Shown here one piece after another: positions 40,786 to 53,929 of a stretch of 64,000 nt of DNA. Origin of the DNA: Latrodectus hesperus (taxonomy: Eukaryota; Arthropoda; Arachnida; Araneae; Theridiidae); NCBI GenBank assembly GCA_037975125.1, contig CM075857.1, forward strand, positions 47,187,172 to 47,251,171. Direction: 5' to 3'. The notes under the pieces are model-generated. The model ran no database searches. It was not told the origin of the DNA and was given only the letters and a program-made list of their open reading frames with translations. Made by a program: the position numbers and the translations under genes. Every line of letters begins with the position of its first letter. Position 1 is the first letter of the stretch.

Positions 40786-42599
40786 TATCTTTACGTCATT
40801 TTGTTTATTTGCTTTATTTTGTATTGGATAATTATGTATTCTAACGAATGGTGTTTCTCATTCAACAGGTCTCTTAAAAATCATCATGCTATTGAGTTAT
40901 TCTTATAATTGTTAAAAATTTTTCGAGATTTTCTTGAATTCATAAATGTTGTCAAAACAAGAATGATTAAATAAATAAAATTTTACAAATGCTATTTATT
41001 TTTGGAAAAAATATCATTTGGTTTTTGATAAAAAAAATATTCTTAATAGAATATATGTATCATTATAAAGCTGACACTTTTTGGTAATAATTAACTTTTA
41101 AAAATTTCATATGCAACAATTTTTTGACTAAATGCTAATTAATATAAATGCTAATTATTGTTTCTAATACGTTTTGTGTTTTCAATGGAAACATTATTTC
41201 TGCGTTAAAATCAGAAAATTCGCAAGGATTTTTCAGTTCAAAAATTGATGAAATTTTTAAATGTAATCCACACATTGCATTCTATCCTATAAACAAAGAT
41301 ATGTCATTCTGTCTTAAATCAAAAACATCGAAATCTCAGTAAATTGTTAATTTTTTATAGAGAAACAACAATAATATAGTATTTAGAAAACAATAATATA
41401 ATAGCCTTCAAAACGATAGCATTCTTTCACGAAATTATTAAAATGTCTTACTATTTCAAGCTACTTCTACCGTTATAACAGATACAAACTTACTTCTAAA
41501 ACAAATTTCAATAAATATGTATGAAAACAAAAATGTAAATCACCGTTTTTAAATGTATTCTCTAAAGTTAACAGTTAAAATCCTGACAAATAGTTTTTAA
41601 AAATTTTGGTGAGTTAGAAAATCTAAAATTTCAAAATCAAGAAGGATTTTTAAAAAGATAGAATGTACACAATAATTTCGCAACATGTTTTTTTTTTTTT
41701 GAAAGAGTGGCAGTTACAAGCCCGTAATTTATTTTAAACGTGAATAGGATATTATAAATTTGAAATATTTTTGCACTCTTCTGGAACTCACGATTTTAGA
41801 TGTTGGGTGGCAAACGTGCAGCATTCTATAATAAAGTTGTCTGTTGCTTACAGGGCTGTTAAAATTGAAACAGTTATTGTTGAATACTGCGCATTTGTTG
41901 CTTCACTGTATCACATACTTGTTCGATGGATGAGACAGTGAAAGATTTCGCTGATTATGATAAAAATTGTCTTACAACCTTGTTACATGCTATATTAATA
42001 AAAAGTCCACCTACAGAATCCCATAGGATAGTATCTGCATCACAGTTCAAGAGAATAGGAGAATTTCTGAAAATATTCTCAGCAACCACTCCAAACAGAT
42101 ACAAAAAAAGCAGAAACACAACTTTTATCTCTTGTTGTTCAACAACGCTGTAATTGAATTGAGTAAATGCTTAAAATGATAAATAACATTGAGTGAAACA
42201 TTCTTACTTTAAAGAAAAGCTTCTTCATTTACATTCTAATATCCCCTATGTCAAAAATCAGAAAAGAGATGTCAAGCAAATATCGTGATTCGAAGTATTT
42301 TCTATTGGTTTTTCTTGTGAAATTGAACAATTTAGTTCTTTTAAAGAAAAGACTCGTACATCCAGATTTACAGGAAACTATGGAGTATTATATCAGGAGT
42401 TTGGTTTTGGGCAAATATAGATAAGTGCAAAAGACTTTATTGTTTAATCATTTCTAGAGATGAAATTGTTAGACATCGACTAGGAAAAAGTCCACCAGGT
42501 GGTACCACAGTAGATAATTCCTGATATATCTTAGTTCATGAGACGAAAAAAAATTCTACTTATCTACAAATACATTTTTTTTCTTTTTCAGAAATGAAA
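40786..42599. other. AT-rich noncoding stretch
   Basis: No supported gene. The plus-strand open frame at 41926-42153 (75 codons) is somewhat less AT-biased than its surroundings but matches no family I recognise. Confidence 0.4.
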
Positions 42600-42960
42600 A
42601 AGACAAAAAATCCAAATATAGACTACATCAAAATCATTTCTATGCACGTACGCTAATGGAATGGGTTTGTACATTTCAAAAAATGCGCACGCAAATCGAA
42701 GAAAGTGAACACTTGAGAATATCGATATTAAATGAAAAGGACAAGTGTTCCGTGACGAATCTCGATATAGTTTGAAGTATGGCATCAGACATTTTATGGA
42801 ATAGAGAAAAAAGGACAGTCGAAATAACCAGAAATCCCTGCGGAACAAATAGGACAAGGTGATTTCATGATACGAATTAATGTATAGGCGATACATGCCA
42901 CACAGAAAGAATGGTAAAACATATGGAGTAACCAGTTTGCGCGGTCACTAACCCTTTTAA
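42600..42960 (+). mobile_element. Possible Tc1-like transposase relic
   Basis: At 42743-42774 the plus strand reads GQVFRDESRYSL, resembling the VLFSDESRFSL block that carries the second catalytic aspartate of Tc1-type DDE transposases. The D codon is 42754-42756. A stop follows after about ten further residues, and several more stops lie downstream. The preceding frame is only weakly family-like, and no terminal inverted repeats were found. The call rests mainly on one short motif. The 102-codon minus-strand open frame over the same bases is treated as a shadow. Confidence 0.3.
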
Positions 42961-45900
42961 CTTTTTACTGCGTTTATAATGTATATAAATACACAATCGG
43001 TCCTGGAATCAAGATTGAGAAAAAGATCTTTAGTTAAAGACAAAAAAATGCACAAGTTAAAATGTATTTTGAACCTAAATGGTTCTAAAGCTGAAACGTT
43101 GTTATTATAATTCATTTTTGCAGTATTTATTGTAAATAATATTTAAGATGCTTTAGTTGAAATTCGAATTCACACATTGCATTAATTAGTAATTAAACTA
43201 ATTCTCACACACACACCAATATATAATGGTTAATAATTTCATTAAAGTGGTAGAGCTCACTAAGGTTTACTACAATAACCTAAGAACACTTTTTTTACAA
43301 TGCACTGTTTTCTGCCAAGGATAGTGACATTTTGTAAGGTTAGCATTGGACATTCTTATTTTTAAGTTTCTCATCCAAGTTATACACTGTTGTCGTCATA
43401 CGATTCTAGGAATTTCGCTGCGGTTGTATCAGTTTTTTCTCTTACACTAATCTCTACACAATTCTATTGTTGCATGTAATACTAAAAATTTCTCCAGATC
43501 TACAGGAAAATTCACTATAACAGCTTTTTGTCCAAGTTTGTTCTCAGAATCCAGAAAAATTTTATTTTTAGAGTATACAGCCGTCTTCTTTTTGGGCTTA
43601 CACAAGAGCACGTTGTTTACTTAACTCCAAACTTTGTTAATACTAAACAAAAAATGTTAGAAAAGGTTGCATCTAAAATTCATTGAAGACTACTTTAAAG
43701 CACGTTCCACGCATTATTTCTTTAAGTTTAGAAACAACTAAACAATCCATATAAGCTGATAAGTATTAAAAAATATAAAATATTGCAGAAATTTGTGACA
43801 AAATATCATAACTAAAGGTACGCAAAAATGTTAAAAGGATATTTCAATTTTTTGATATCTGCAGTAGCATGAAGCCTAATTCTGAGCATAAAATTAAAAG
43901 CATAAATAATTAATTCCCTTTCAGTAATGAGTATTATTAAAAATACATATTATTTATTTATAATCAAAAAGTTAACCTTTGAAAATAATTACTTATGACA
44001 GTTAAATAAAGGAATTTTTACAATGTTTAATGCATTTAATAATTTTGACAGCAAATCTTCATAAAAATATATCAAAATTAAAGTGAGAAAAATAGCAATA
44101 AAATAATACAGCTTAATGTCGATATCAAAAGAACAATCGACGTTAAATAAATTCGTGTGTCAAAATATCCGGAGTTAACAAAACAAGACATTTTTCAAAT
44201 TGTTTTGCGTTTAACTTGCTTTATTTCTCAACAAATACTGCTTCAGAGAGAAATTAATCTTTCAAGGACAATTGACACAAAAAAGAGACAGAGATCTAAA
44301 CTAGACAGCAAGAGTTGGGACAAAACAATACTCCAAGGACAATTGGCCGGAACAGATTTGGCAGATACAGTGTCATTCAACGAGCTAGCTTTGAATTGTA
44401 AATAAGAATGAGAATTCAGCAGACGAATTTATGAATGTTTGTAAATAATAGAGACGTTTCCATCACAAGACATAACAATGTACAAAATCTTATATTTCCT
44501 ACTGAAAAAAAAAACTGCATATTTAAATTTAATTTATCAATCATGTAAATATGCTTCCAAACATGGTTTGCTAACAGTGTTTTTTGTTTGCCGATGGAAA
44601 TTTTAAACGGTTATAGTTTTATTGAATTCATCGAGTTTAATGAAGATTGGACATAAAAAAAAGTTTTGAATTCTGGAAAACATTATCTATATTCTCCTTT
44701 TCTTCTTTTAAATATTTTTTTATACTGAAATATTCTAACATAAATTTTATCATTAACTGACTAAGTTTTCTTTTATTGTTGATGAAAATAAGGCGTATAA
44801 ATTGATGTTGAGATCTTTTTTTTATTTATTTGAACATAAAAGGCGTAACTTTGAGTTGCTTAAAGGGTTCATACAAGAGACTATTTAAAGATAGAGCAGG
44901 GGAATTTTTTTAAATAAATATATTAGTTTCAATTCAAAGGATGCGGCTGCAGCCTAATAATGCATTTCTTTGAAAATCGAAATAATAGGATAGATACACT
45001 TAGGAAAATAACCGCTTCTACGGAGAGACTTAAGGAATGTTTTTATGAGTAATCATACAATAAATGTAAAAACAATCAACCATTCAAATAAACATGTTTT
45101 TCTGTAATCGTTCATTCATTATTTTCAGTTTTTTTACTTTTTTATTTAAAATACTAAAAAGAATTATGTATAGCATTACCAGTATCTATTAATAGACTAC
45201 AAACCGACAATACATTTTGTGTAATAGTTATGTTTATTAGAAAATCAGCGTATTCAGTGGTTTAATGAAATGTTAAATGAATTACAATACGAAGCAATGT
45301 ATTGATTATATTAAAAATATTAATAATCAAAAGCTTTTAAAAACATAAATCATGAAATAAACATAAATGTTTTTAAAATTACAAAAAAATATTTTATTAT
45401 ATTTAAGCAAGCAGTATTATAGAAAAAGTTTTTCAAATTTAAAAGGTTAAAAAGTTTTTCAGTTTTAAAAGGCCTTTAATTAAAAAATCTTTGCATCTGA
45501 CTTTTCATGAAAGAGGTTTAATCTGGTAAAATGGACCTAAAATAGTTGATTAGTTAATACCCCCGTGCTTTATAAACATCATAATTCCTGACAAAGGAAA
45601 CACATTCTTAATTACTGTTAACATTAGGTCATATATCTATTTAATTCAACTTTAGCAATGTATTCGAGGAGAAAATAAAATTCTGACGTAATTCTAATTT
45701 CATCACAGGATTTGTAAGTCAATTCCTACAAGATGCGTGAATGGAAAATATGTTTTCTGGCATAGTCTGAAGAAAAGAAATGTTTCTTATTCTCCTGAAT
45801 CTCAAATATTCTTTCGGGCTCTTGATAGAAATTCCAGTAAGACAACTCTAATCCTCCCAGGAACAAGAGCAATTCACTCAACTTCCAACAGAAAACGTGG

Positions 45901-47540
45901 CTGTTCATATACATTTCAGCTTGGAACAAGAACCGAGGAAACGTAATCTCTGCGGGGAAATAGTCTTCTTCTGGAGATATACAAGAAGAATAAATTGTCC
46001 TTTTTCTTACTCATAACACTAGCGTCGACACATAATATGGTATCAGCAAAAAGGAGAAAGAATATATACGAGAAAGAATCGGCTATAAGAAAACAGAAAC
46101 TGAGCACTGCACATAAGATAAACTTCTGTGCTTAGATGAATATCAACATTTTCGATTTTTTCCTATTTGAGGAAATTAAAAAAAATCAGATCAACTTTTT
46201 GTAGTAAATTTTCATTAAATATTTCTCTCTGATTGTAGAAAAGGATAAATGTAAATAAATTAAAATGAAGATATTACAGTAAGTCTAACAAATTTTTAAT
46301 TAAATATATGAAGCGTACACTAAATTGAAAATAAATCGATTATATATTGATTGTCTTCCCAAATAAAATATCAGTTATTTTTGTATGAACCAAAATAAAT
46401 CCTGTCATGTTTGTACATTATACAGGAAATGTGTTTAGTGATATAATTTTTTTAATCTTTATTAGAATTTTGTACTGTATCAATGGTTGTTGGAATTTAA
46501 GTAAATACTTAAATTAAAACTACAAATTAAAAAATATAGAAGTTAACATCTTAAATATTATATTTTATTTAAGTGATTATATCCTTATATTATATCAATT
46601 TAATGTTCTTCGTACAAATTTAAATTAAAATCGTTTGGAGTTATTCCATTTATATTGGATCAAAATAACGATTTTTATTGGTCATTTACTTACCCAGATT
46701 CGTTATTAGTCAACTTGTCTGATGCAATGTTAACCTCAAATGAAAGTTTACATGTCTTTTATGACATTCAACTATTGTATTCTTAATTCAGTTATTACAT
46801 ACTTTAAATTGTTTTTTAAAAAAATACTGTGTATGATGCATGAAAGCAAACTACATTCTCTACACTTTTATAGCAATATTTTAATTTATATATCCCTAAA
46901 GTCACATTGCGTGATCTTTCTATTGAAGTTATTGGAGGAAATTAAAAACAGAAACATATGCAAATCCATCCAATGAAGATCCACAAGACTGACACAATTT
47001 TGTTTTTTAAATAAGTTACAATTTTAAAATAAAATATAGCAATAAAAGTATTAATCGTATTTAGAATAATGAAGAAGACAAATCTTCGAAACAAGCAAAC
47101 TAGATTTCTAATCGTTACAAATAAAATTTGGTTAGTTACAATATTTTGGCATAGACATAAGATAAGCAGGATATGGATTACATGAATGTAGTACCCAACC
47201 AATTTTGAGAGGATGGATAAATCTTTAAAAATTTCGTTTTTACATCTAATTTCAAAATTTCCTTTTTCAGAAATAGGTTTACTAATTGCCAATTTTTTTA
47301 CATTGTAAAAAGTTTCTATAAAAATTTTCATTAAGAGCATAAAAAATAATTATGAATGAGACTTTTAAATGCAGATTATCGATTATTCGCACAAATCGAT
47401 AATCTCCTAATCTTGGAATTATACGATTCTTATGTATTTATAAATAATAATTTATATACATAAAATTAAAATAACTTTGCTACTACAAAAAATTATTTAA
47501 TGAAATTATGTATTACACTTTCTATATTTAATTAAATGAA

Positions 47541-47542
<2 letters not shown>
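42961..47542. other. AT-rich noncoding stretch
   Basis: No gene supported. Open frames at 44157-44405, 45726-46107 and 46942-47340 lack recognised domains. The last, 132 codons on the minus strand, is unusually long for this base composition and is noted separately. A perfect 11-bp-arm hairpin lies at 47373-47405. Confidence 0.4.
47373..47405. repeat. Perfect hairpin, 11-bp arms
   Basis: AGATTATCGAT (47373-47383) and ATCGATAATCT (47395-47405) are exact inverse complements with an 11-nt loop. Confidence 0.4.
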
Positions 47543-47614
<72 letters not shown>

Positions 47615-47642
47615 TAAAGCAAAAATATATATATATATATAT
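47543..47642. repeat. Two (TA)n microsatellites
   Basis: A 67-bp TA array (47543-47609) and a 19-bp TA array (47624-47642) are separated by a 14-bp spacer. Confidence 0.95.
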
Positions 47643-47754
47643 AAAGTAATAAATACACAATACTGAAAATACAATACAATAAAATGGGAACTTCAATACA
47701 TTATAGGAAATCTAGCCAGGACAAAAGCAGCTAAAGAAAGATTTGCCTATATAA

Positions 47755-47930
47755 ATAAGATAAAATATGAAAAATATTGAAACCAGAAATATAAAATTGG
47801 AAAAATACTAAAATATATGATGCAAATGACAAGAAGAAATTCTTGAGTAATTTCTTCTTGTCATTTGCATCATATATTTTAGTATTTTTCCAATTTTATA
47901 TTTCTGGTTTCAATATTTTTCATGTTTTAT

Positions 47931-47935
<5 letters not shown>
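47755..47935. repeat. Near-perfect 181-bp palindrome made of two inverted element termini
   Basis: Left arm 47755-47841 and right arm 47849-47935 are 87-bp inverse complements. I find one mismatch (AAAATATGAAA against AAAACATGAAA) and a 7-nt centre, CTTGAGT. The right arm ends GTTTTATCTT at 47933 and runs directly into a TA array. The left arm begins with the complement, AAGATAAAAT. The same terminal sequence, diverged and with an indel, occurs at 57262-57330 beside the reverse transcriptase fragment. The arms are therefore best read as two head-to-head copies of one repeat-family terminus. Near-identity of the arms implies a recent origin or gene conversion. Confidence 0.8.

Positions 47936-47976
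<41 letters not shown>
47934..47976. repeat. (TA)n microsatellite at the palindrome end
   Basis: A TA array of about 43 bp starts exactly at the end of the GTTTTATCTT terminus. Confidence 0.95.
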
Positions 47977-47979
<3 letters not shown>

Positions 47980-48784
47980 ATCGCATAATAGATTTGTTTC
48001 AAATTAAAATTTGTGGTAGTAATTTGTCAGTTTAGAATATCTGTCAGTCCTGAATTAACAACTGTAGAAAATTCGAGCATATTTTGCTCACAGAATTGGT
48101 TTGATTTACACCATTAAAAGTCACCCTAAACCGTATTACAAGGGCAGTGGAAAATTCAAATTTACATGATGGGTATGGATTTCATCCAATTCAAAAACCC
48201 CTTCATGATATCATATTATAATATAATAAGCTAATTTACATTTTGGAACAAAGAGCGCTTAGTTAAAACATGATAAACTTAATTAGTAGCTACGAGTATT
48301 TTAAGCAGCTGCTTAGTACTACTTCAAATTTTCTATTTGTAATTGTGATAAATTAATTAACCGTGAAGTGAACTTGAAGTTATAAAAACTTCATGGAACT
48401 GCTTATAAGATGCATAAAAACGTGGATAATTTTTCAATCTAAATACTTGTATAGATTATTGATGTAACAAATATTAAAATGTATTTTGATGTTAACGCCA
48501 TCAATAAGTAAAACCAGAGTTTACACTTCATGAAGAACATTATTCTAACTCTAAGAAAAATCGTTAGAGGTCACGTGTCATATAAAACTTTCTCAAACCA
48601 TATGTTTTGAAGAGAGAAGAAATTCATTCCGAAAGGAATTATTATACACAAGTAAAAAATATCCATAATTTTTCCAAATAGCTACGTAGCAATTATTTCA
48701 TAATATATTTGCAGACAATCCATGGCTAATTTAGATTCACCAGTAATGTTTGCAATGTATTTAAATACGTTATGAAAAGAATTT
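47977..48784. other. AT-rich noncoding stretch
   Basis: Nothing recognised. Confidence 0.45.
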
Positions 48785-48960
48785 CGCGAAACTGTTAGCA
48801 CTTTAGCCTTTGGTTAATGCGTGGGTTCTAATCCCACCTATTATATGGACATTTGTATCGGTTCAGAATTCACTTTGAACTGTAGATTCGAGGTTAATTA
48901 GCCCTCGTGTACGAAAAATGACTGTCGAGCGACAGACAAACCAACCCAATAGATTTATGA
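48785..48960 (+). mobile_element. tRNA-derived SINE relic, family C copy 2
   Basis: A B-box-like GTGGGTTCTAATCCCAC at about 48821 follows a degraded A-box region (TTAGCACTTTAGCCTTTGG). The body shares CTGTAG-TTCG and TTAGCCCTCGTGTACGAAAA with the minus-strand copy at 14078-14190. It extends further 3' than that copy, to about 48960. Confidence 0.5.
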
Positions 48961-51510
48961 TAAAATGAGTTATTTGCGATATTGTAAATTACTTTTGAAT
49001 ATTTCTTCTTGACAAATGGTATTCTACGCTGATGTAAAATATTGGTTGAATATTATGATTTCATATCTGTGAAGCTGTAATGAAATGTCTCCTGCAATAC
49101 ATTTAGTTTCTGCTTAAAAATAAAGTTTTTCAGAAAAATTAATAGAAAAATAAAGCGCGTAAAAATAAAAGTAATTAGTTCCCATAAAAGTTTTAAAATG
49201 TATTCATCTCATGTCTGTTGCTCTAAATTTTTCAAAAGAATTCGCATTGATGTCAATAAAATATATTTAATACCTCTTGTGTATTCAGATGTAAAATGTT
49301 CGCATTTCAGATGTAAAATGTTTCCACTTGCCCACAAATTTCGTGCCTAGTTATATAAACTTATGAGATTTTCTTGGATATTTGATTCCACTTTAGCCTT
49401 AAGAACTTTTTCTAGCCCCAGCTTGGATTGAAGTCTAAAATACGAATTCGAGAACTACATGTTTAACTTGCACAAAATTCTTTTGTTCTTCCTTACAAGA
49501 TTCTTTTTCTTCTTCTTCTTCTTTTTTTTTTTTTTTTTTTTTTGCAACTTTTTTCATGGAAGATTTAAATTTTTTTAATCTTTTAATTCATTGTAGTCTA
49601 AATTTTTATTTCAGAGCTAATTTTTTAAATAGAAAAAATAATAGAGTTTTACTACTGCCTTCACTCACATAATAAATCACTGTTTATTTGTCTTAAATAA
49701 CAGGCTTAATTCAGTTACATAATAAAATTAAAAATAGTTAAAACAATTTTTAATACAAATTATAATAAAAATTATCATTTCATAAGGACGATTGACTATA
49801 TTGAAACAATAAAAATGATATAGTTATTATATTAAAGTAAATTATATTTTTTTAACTCAAATGATTAGCAGTAAAACCATCATAAGAGAATTGATCATTC
49901 TTCTTGGAAAAACTCACATAACGTGTACTAAAAAAGTGGGTTTGGAATAATTTTGACTATTTAAATCAATATTAATTGAAATTAAATTTTCAAATTAAAA
50001 TCATAAAGCATTTTATTCTTACATTATTTATACCATATACATTTTGATTAAATTTTTGAAGAAATTGTTGCCAGTTTTCTTTCATTAATGTTTTTTTTAT
50101 AATTGCCAAGATTATCAGGTTTGCCTTGACTTAAAAGTAATAATTTTTATACAATGAATGATTGCAACTTCAATTAAACTCAAAAGTTAAATTTTCAAAT
50201 TAATCAAATTAAATACAATCTCTTTCGTAACTATACTTGATATACAAAATATCTTAAATAAGTTCAAAAAAAATTCAGTTAAATATTTTCAAGCATTAAA
50301 TATTCTGTATTTTAAAGAAATGACAATTTTCAAAATTTTGTATTTTGGAAACATGAATTTTGTTCTAAAAATAAAGACCGATAGCTCTTGGGATTTCTGT
50401 TTTATGTTTACTCACCGTCAGCACTTTTTGAAAAGTACGCTAAAAATGCTGAAGATGCAAGTAAAACGGGAAGCAAAAGTTCATTTCAATAATGTAAAAA
50501 ATTTTTATGCAGAATGTACTACACGACGTGTTCTGTGGCTGTAAATTCTCGATTTCGCTTTCCGTAAAAGACGTAAAAAGCAGCCGTAAAGAACATTCGT
50601 CGGATATTTCTGAGAGCTGTGGCATACCAACCAATCTTCCAGCGGAAAGGAAATATTACCATTTTTGAGCTGATAAAAGATTTGCCTTGAGTTTAACTCT
50701 TTCCAAGCAAGGAAAACTTTGAGAAAGTCTGAGTCGTTTTTAATACATGTAACAAACACGGGTGTCGCTTTCTGACAAGCGGGATGTGAATTATTACGTA
50801 TTGCTGTATACTTCATAAAGCTTGCAAACCAGAAGAACGGAGACGGATGGTCATAAAAAGAGAAAGTAATAAGTCCTTCTTTTCTGTGGTAGATTTATAT
50901 CAAACTGTTCTTGAAAATAACAATTCAGAATAGAACAAAACAGTTTTTTCTTCTTTGACTCAATAGCTCATAAAAAGTGTTTATAACGAAAGAAAAATTT
51001 TAAAGCATGTTACAATTTTAAAGTTATGTTAAGTGCAAACGTGACTATAATGAGTAAATGCAAAAAAAGTAAGGATTTGTTTTTAATATTAAGAATAAAG
51101 AACAAAAAAAGAAATGGTTTATTTTTTAGTTCTTACACATCTTCGAAATACTTTCGATAGCAAATACTTTACACAATTTTTCTACATTGATTTAAATTTT
51201 ATCCATCGTATATGTCAAATCATGAAGTACGTAATGTTTCTTCCTAATATTTTATCAGCAAATATTGCTTTTCTAAGAAACATTCTTGCTCTGTATCATA
51301 TGATTATTTTTTTAGTTTGATTATTCTATTAGATGCCTTTCTCCGTTTTATCAGTTTCTTAAATTTTTAATCTTTTGTATTTCAGTCCTTTGAAAGTAAA
51401 GTATTAAACTTTTATTTGATATTATGAGACTTCAATTTGATAATGCATTTAGGTAAAGTCCAATAATCAAATAATTTGAGTTTGTACATTGTAATTTGAT
51501 TTAGTAGCAA
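48961..51510. other. AT-rich noncoding stretch with a pyrimidine tract
   Basis: No gene supported. A TTC-repeat plus T-run tract lies at 49501-49544. A short tandem duplication of CAGATGTAAAATGTT is at about 49288-49325. Opposite-strand open frames at 50320-50816 have no domain. Confidence 0.45.
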
Positions 51511-51660
51511 ATTGTGTCATGTTAGCAGAAAAATTAGCTTGCTCTGTCTTCCATTCAACAATTCGTGAGTTCTATTCTCACTTCTAACGTGGCTTTTAGC
51601 AATTGTTCGGGTCTATTTCTAAATAATGTTTTACAGTTAAATCAACGGTCTTGACGAGTA
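51511..51660 (+). mobile_element. Possible SINE relic
   Basis: GTGAGTTCTATTCTCAC at about 51567 resembles a degenerate pol III B-box within a tRNA-like arm. A body without coding potential follows. No second copy was found in the window, so the call rests on one motif. Confidence 0.25.
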
Positions 51661-52029
51661 AAAAAAGAATGCAGAACAAACGGAGGACTAAGAAATAAGA
51701 AGTGGCTCATCGAAATGTTTCCCAAGTTGTTAACACAACTTGCAGCGAAGTAACTCCGAATAAGTAGGATGAATTAAGATAAATTGGGAAGATTAATCAT
51801 TTCCCCCACAAAAGTTACAAAAAATATAAGTCTGTACAAGTTAAAATACATATGAGAATATTAAAATATATCCTTTCCTATTTTCTTCTACCCCCAATAA
51901 GTAAAAAGATATTTTAGTAGCTTAAAGCATACACATTGAAGATGATAAACATGATAAATGTAGTTAAAATTTCAAAAGTATCATCTATATAGACATATAC
52001 TTTACCAAGTCAAATGCACAATCATTGCT
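51661..52029. other. AT-rich noncoding stretch
   Basis: Nothing recognised. Confidence 0.4.
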
Positions 52030-52099
52030 AAAACTGCATAATTTCTAACTAATTTACTAATCATTTAATTAGTAAATTAGTTAGAAATTATGCAGTTTT
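52030..52099. repeat. Perfect palindrome, 32-bp arms
   Basis: The arms 52030-52061 and 52068-52099 are exact inverse complements around a 6-nt centre (CATTTA). The arm core reads CTGCATAATTTCTAACTAAT. It could be a minimal fold-back element or the product of a template-switch event. No transposase or second copy is visible. Confidence 0.75.
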
Positions 52100-53539
52100 T
52101 TAGACTTATTTTATTAAAATTCCTCGGACTTGCTATGTCTCTAATTTGAATATATTCAATATTTGCATCTTGTACAGTAACTAATTTTCCGAACTAAACA
52201 TAAAATTATTAAAATATACCATTTTCCATTGAAAAAACTTACTTTTCTTATAATAAAATAATAAATTAAAAATTTGAGTGAAAAACCAATAATATAATTC
52301 CTTAATTAACAAAAGATTCCTTTGCTACACTTATCAAAATTTAATTCGTTAATGGTCTCCATTTATTGGCCATCAATATTGACATTATTTCCACCTGAAA
52401 ATGAAAGGATATCCGACTGTGATGTTGTGGGTCTGGGATGTAACCATTTCAAGGTAAATAAAAGTGGAATATTTTTAATTAAAAATATAACTAATATATC
52501 CTTAATTTTGTTACAGGAGACAATTTAATGAATCGACAGTTTACAAAGCCAAATTTCAAGAATAAAAAAGTAAACAATGAAGCTCTTTAGATAACTAGCG
52601 AATTCAATGGAAAATGAATTAGTTATTTAAAGTCATTAACTTAATTGGTTTCTTAATTCTTTAAAGCAAACAGCTTAAGTAATTCACCGAAACTACTAAT
52701 AGTCGATTTCCTAGAAAAGGAACATACGTTTGCTCTAATTCCTACTTAGAAAAATGATTGCACAAGGCATACATAATAGAAAAGACATTTAAAAATTGCA
52801 GATCTGAAGTGAATCCATAAATTTACCCTAAAGGGACTTACAAGAAAGTTTTGCATGCTACAGCCGCCCACTGATAAATTATACATAAGAACACCTCTCT
52901 TTAAATTATAGGTTTTGTACCAAGGGAAACCGCAGTTTTACTTGCGCCACGGTGGAAATTGTAATTCTTTGTGAGTCTTCTTTGATAACATATATTATCT
53001 GTATTCTTTATACTACCGTTGCTGATAGTTATATTAGATTTTCTTATGGGAGGAAGTGTTTTAAAATTTTAAAACATTATGGTCATTTTTAATCGTGATC
53101 GGCATTTTCCCGCCGTCAAGATATTTTAGTAATATATATAAAAAAAAACAATTTATAAAATAACAGTTTTCAAATTCAATAAAAACTTCTTACAGAGGTT
53201 GAGAAAGAAAAAGGGAAATGTAGTTTTCAAAATCTTAGAACTTTTTTTTTTGTATTAAAATTCTGTATGTTTAAAATCGATCTGTTGGTGGTTAGATGAA
53301 TTATTAACCAAGTTGACGTACTACTAACTAAAAGTACATCATTAGATTATTTACTCTAGTTTGTTTAGTTGTTAAGTATATATTTAGTCACAATGATAAA
53401 AGCATTAATAGTTTTTTTTTAATTTATTTGATTCTCAATTATAAAATTCAAAGCATGTTCAAAGATTCTCAATTTTCAGCTGTTACTTTATTTTTCGCAA
53501 AGAGATCACTTTCTCTGTATTCACCATGATATAAGGATA
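52100..53539. other. AT-rich noncoding stretch
   Basis: No gene supported. A repeat-like, GC-richer bit at about 52840-52980 was not identified. Confidence 0.4.
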
Positions 53540-53660
53540 GAAAATGAATATTAGTGTGGAAGGTTCTGAGTTCGCACCCGTCTACTATCGAACAAGGTAA
53601 AGGGTGCTCGCTTTTGCATGTATGTGTATCGTGGTGGTGTTTAGGAGTTTTCCAAATTTC
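53540..53660 (+). mobile_element. Possible SINE relic
   Basis: GTTCTGAGTTCGCACCC at about 53564 has the form of a pol III B-box. The following GC-richer body (GGTAAAGGGTGCTCGC, TATCGTGGTGG) looks repeat-derived. No A-box and no second copy are apparent. Confidence 0.3.
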
Positions 53661-53929
53661 CTTTTTTTGCTATGCATGATTATACTCCCCTGTGATATGT
53701 TCATTATATGTTCATGCAATATGAATATATTGCATATGCTCAACTGCCATATGTAAGCCTTTCTTACGTAATCCTATTTTTTTAATAATATGATCAAATT
53801 CTCACAAGTATTAACCACAAACAAGATGTCTATTGAGTGTTTGAACGAGAAGATCTTTAAGTCTCAATCCTAGATATCAGAAGCATTCATTTACTATGTC
53901 GGAAAGAGGGCGAGTGGAGACTTTTTAAG

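Noticed and set aside
42588..42896. 102-codon minus-strand open frame
   Set aside because: It lies opposite the possible Tc1-like relic, has no domain, and is within chance length for the window.
50320..50816. Overlapping open frames on both strands
   Set aside because: They overlap one another on opposite strands with no domain, as expected of a less AT-rich patch.
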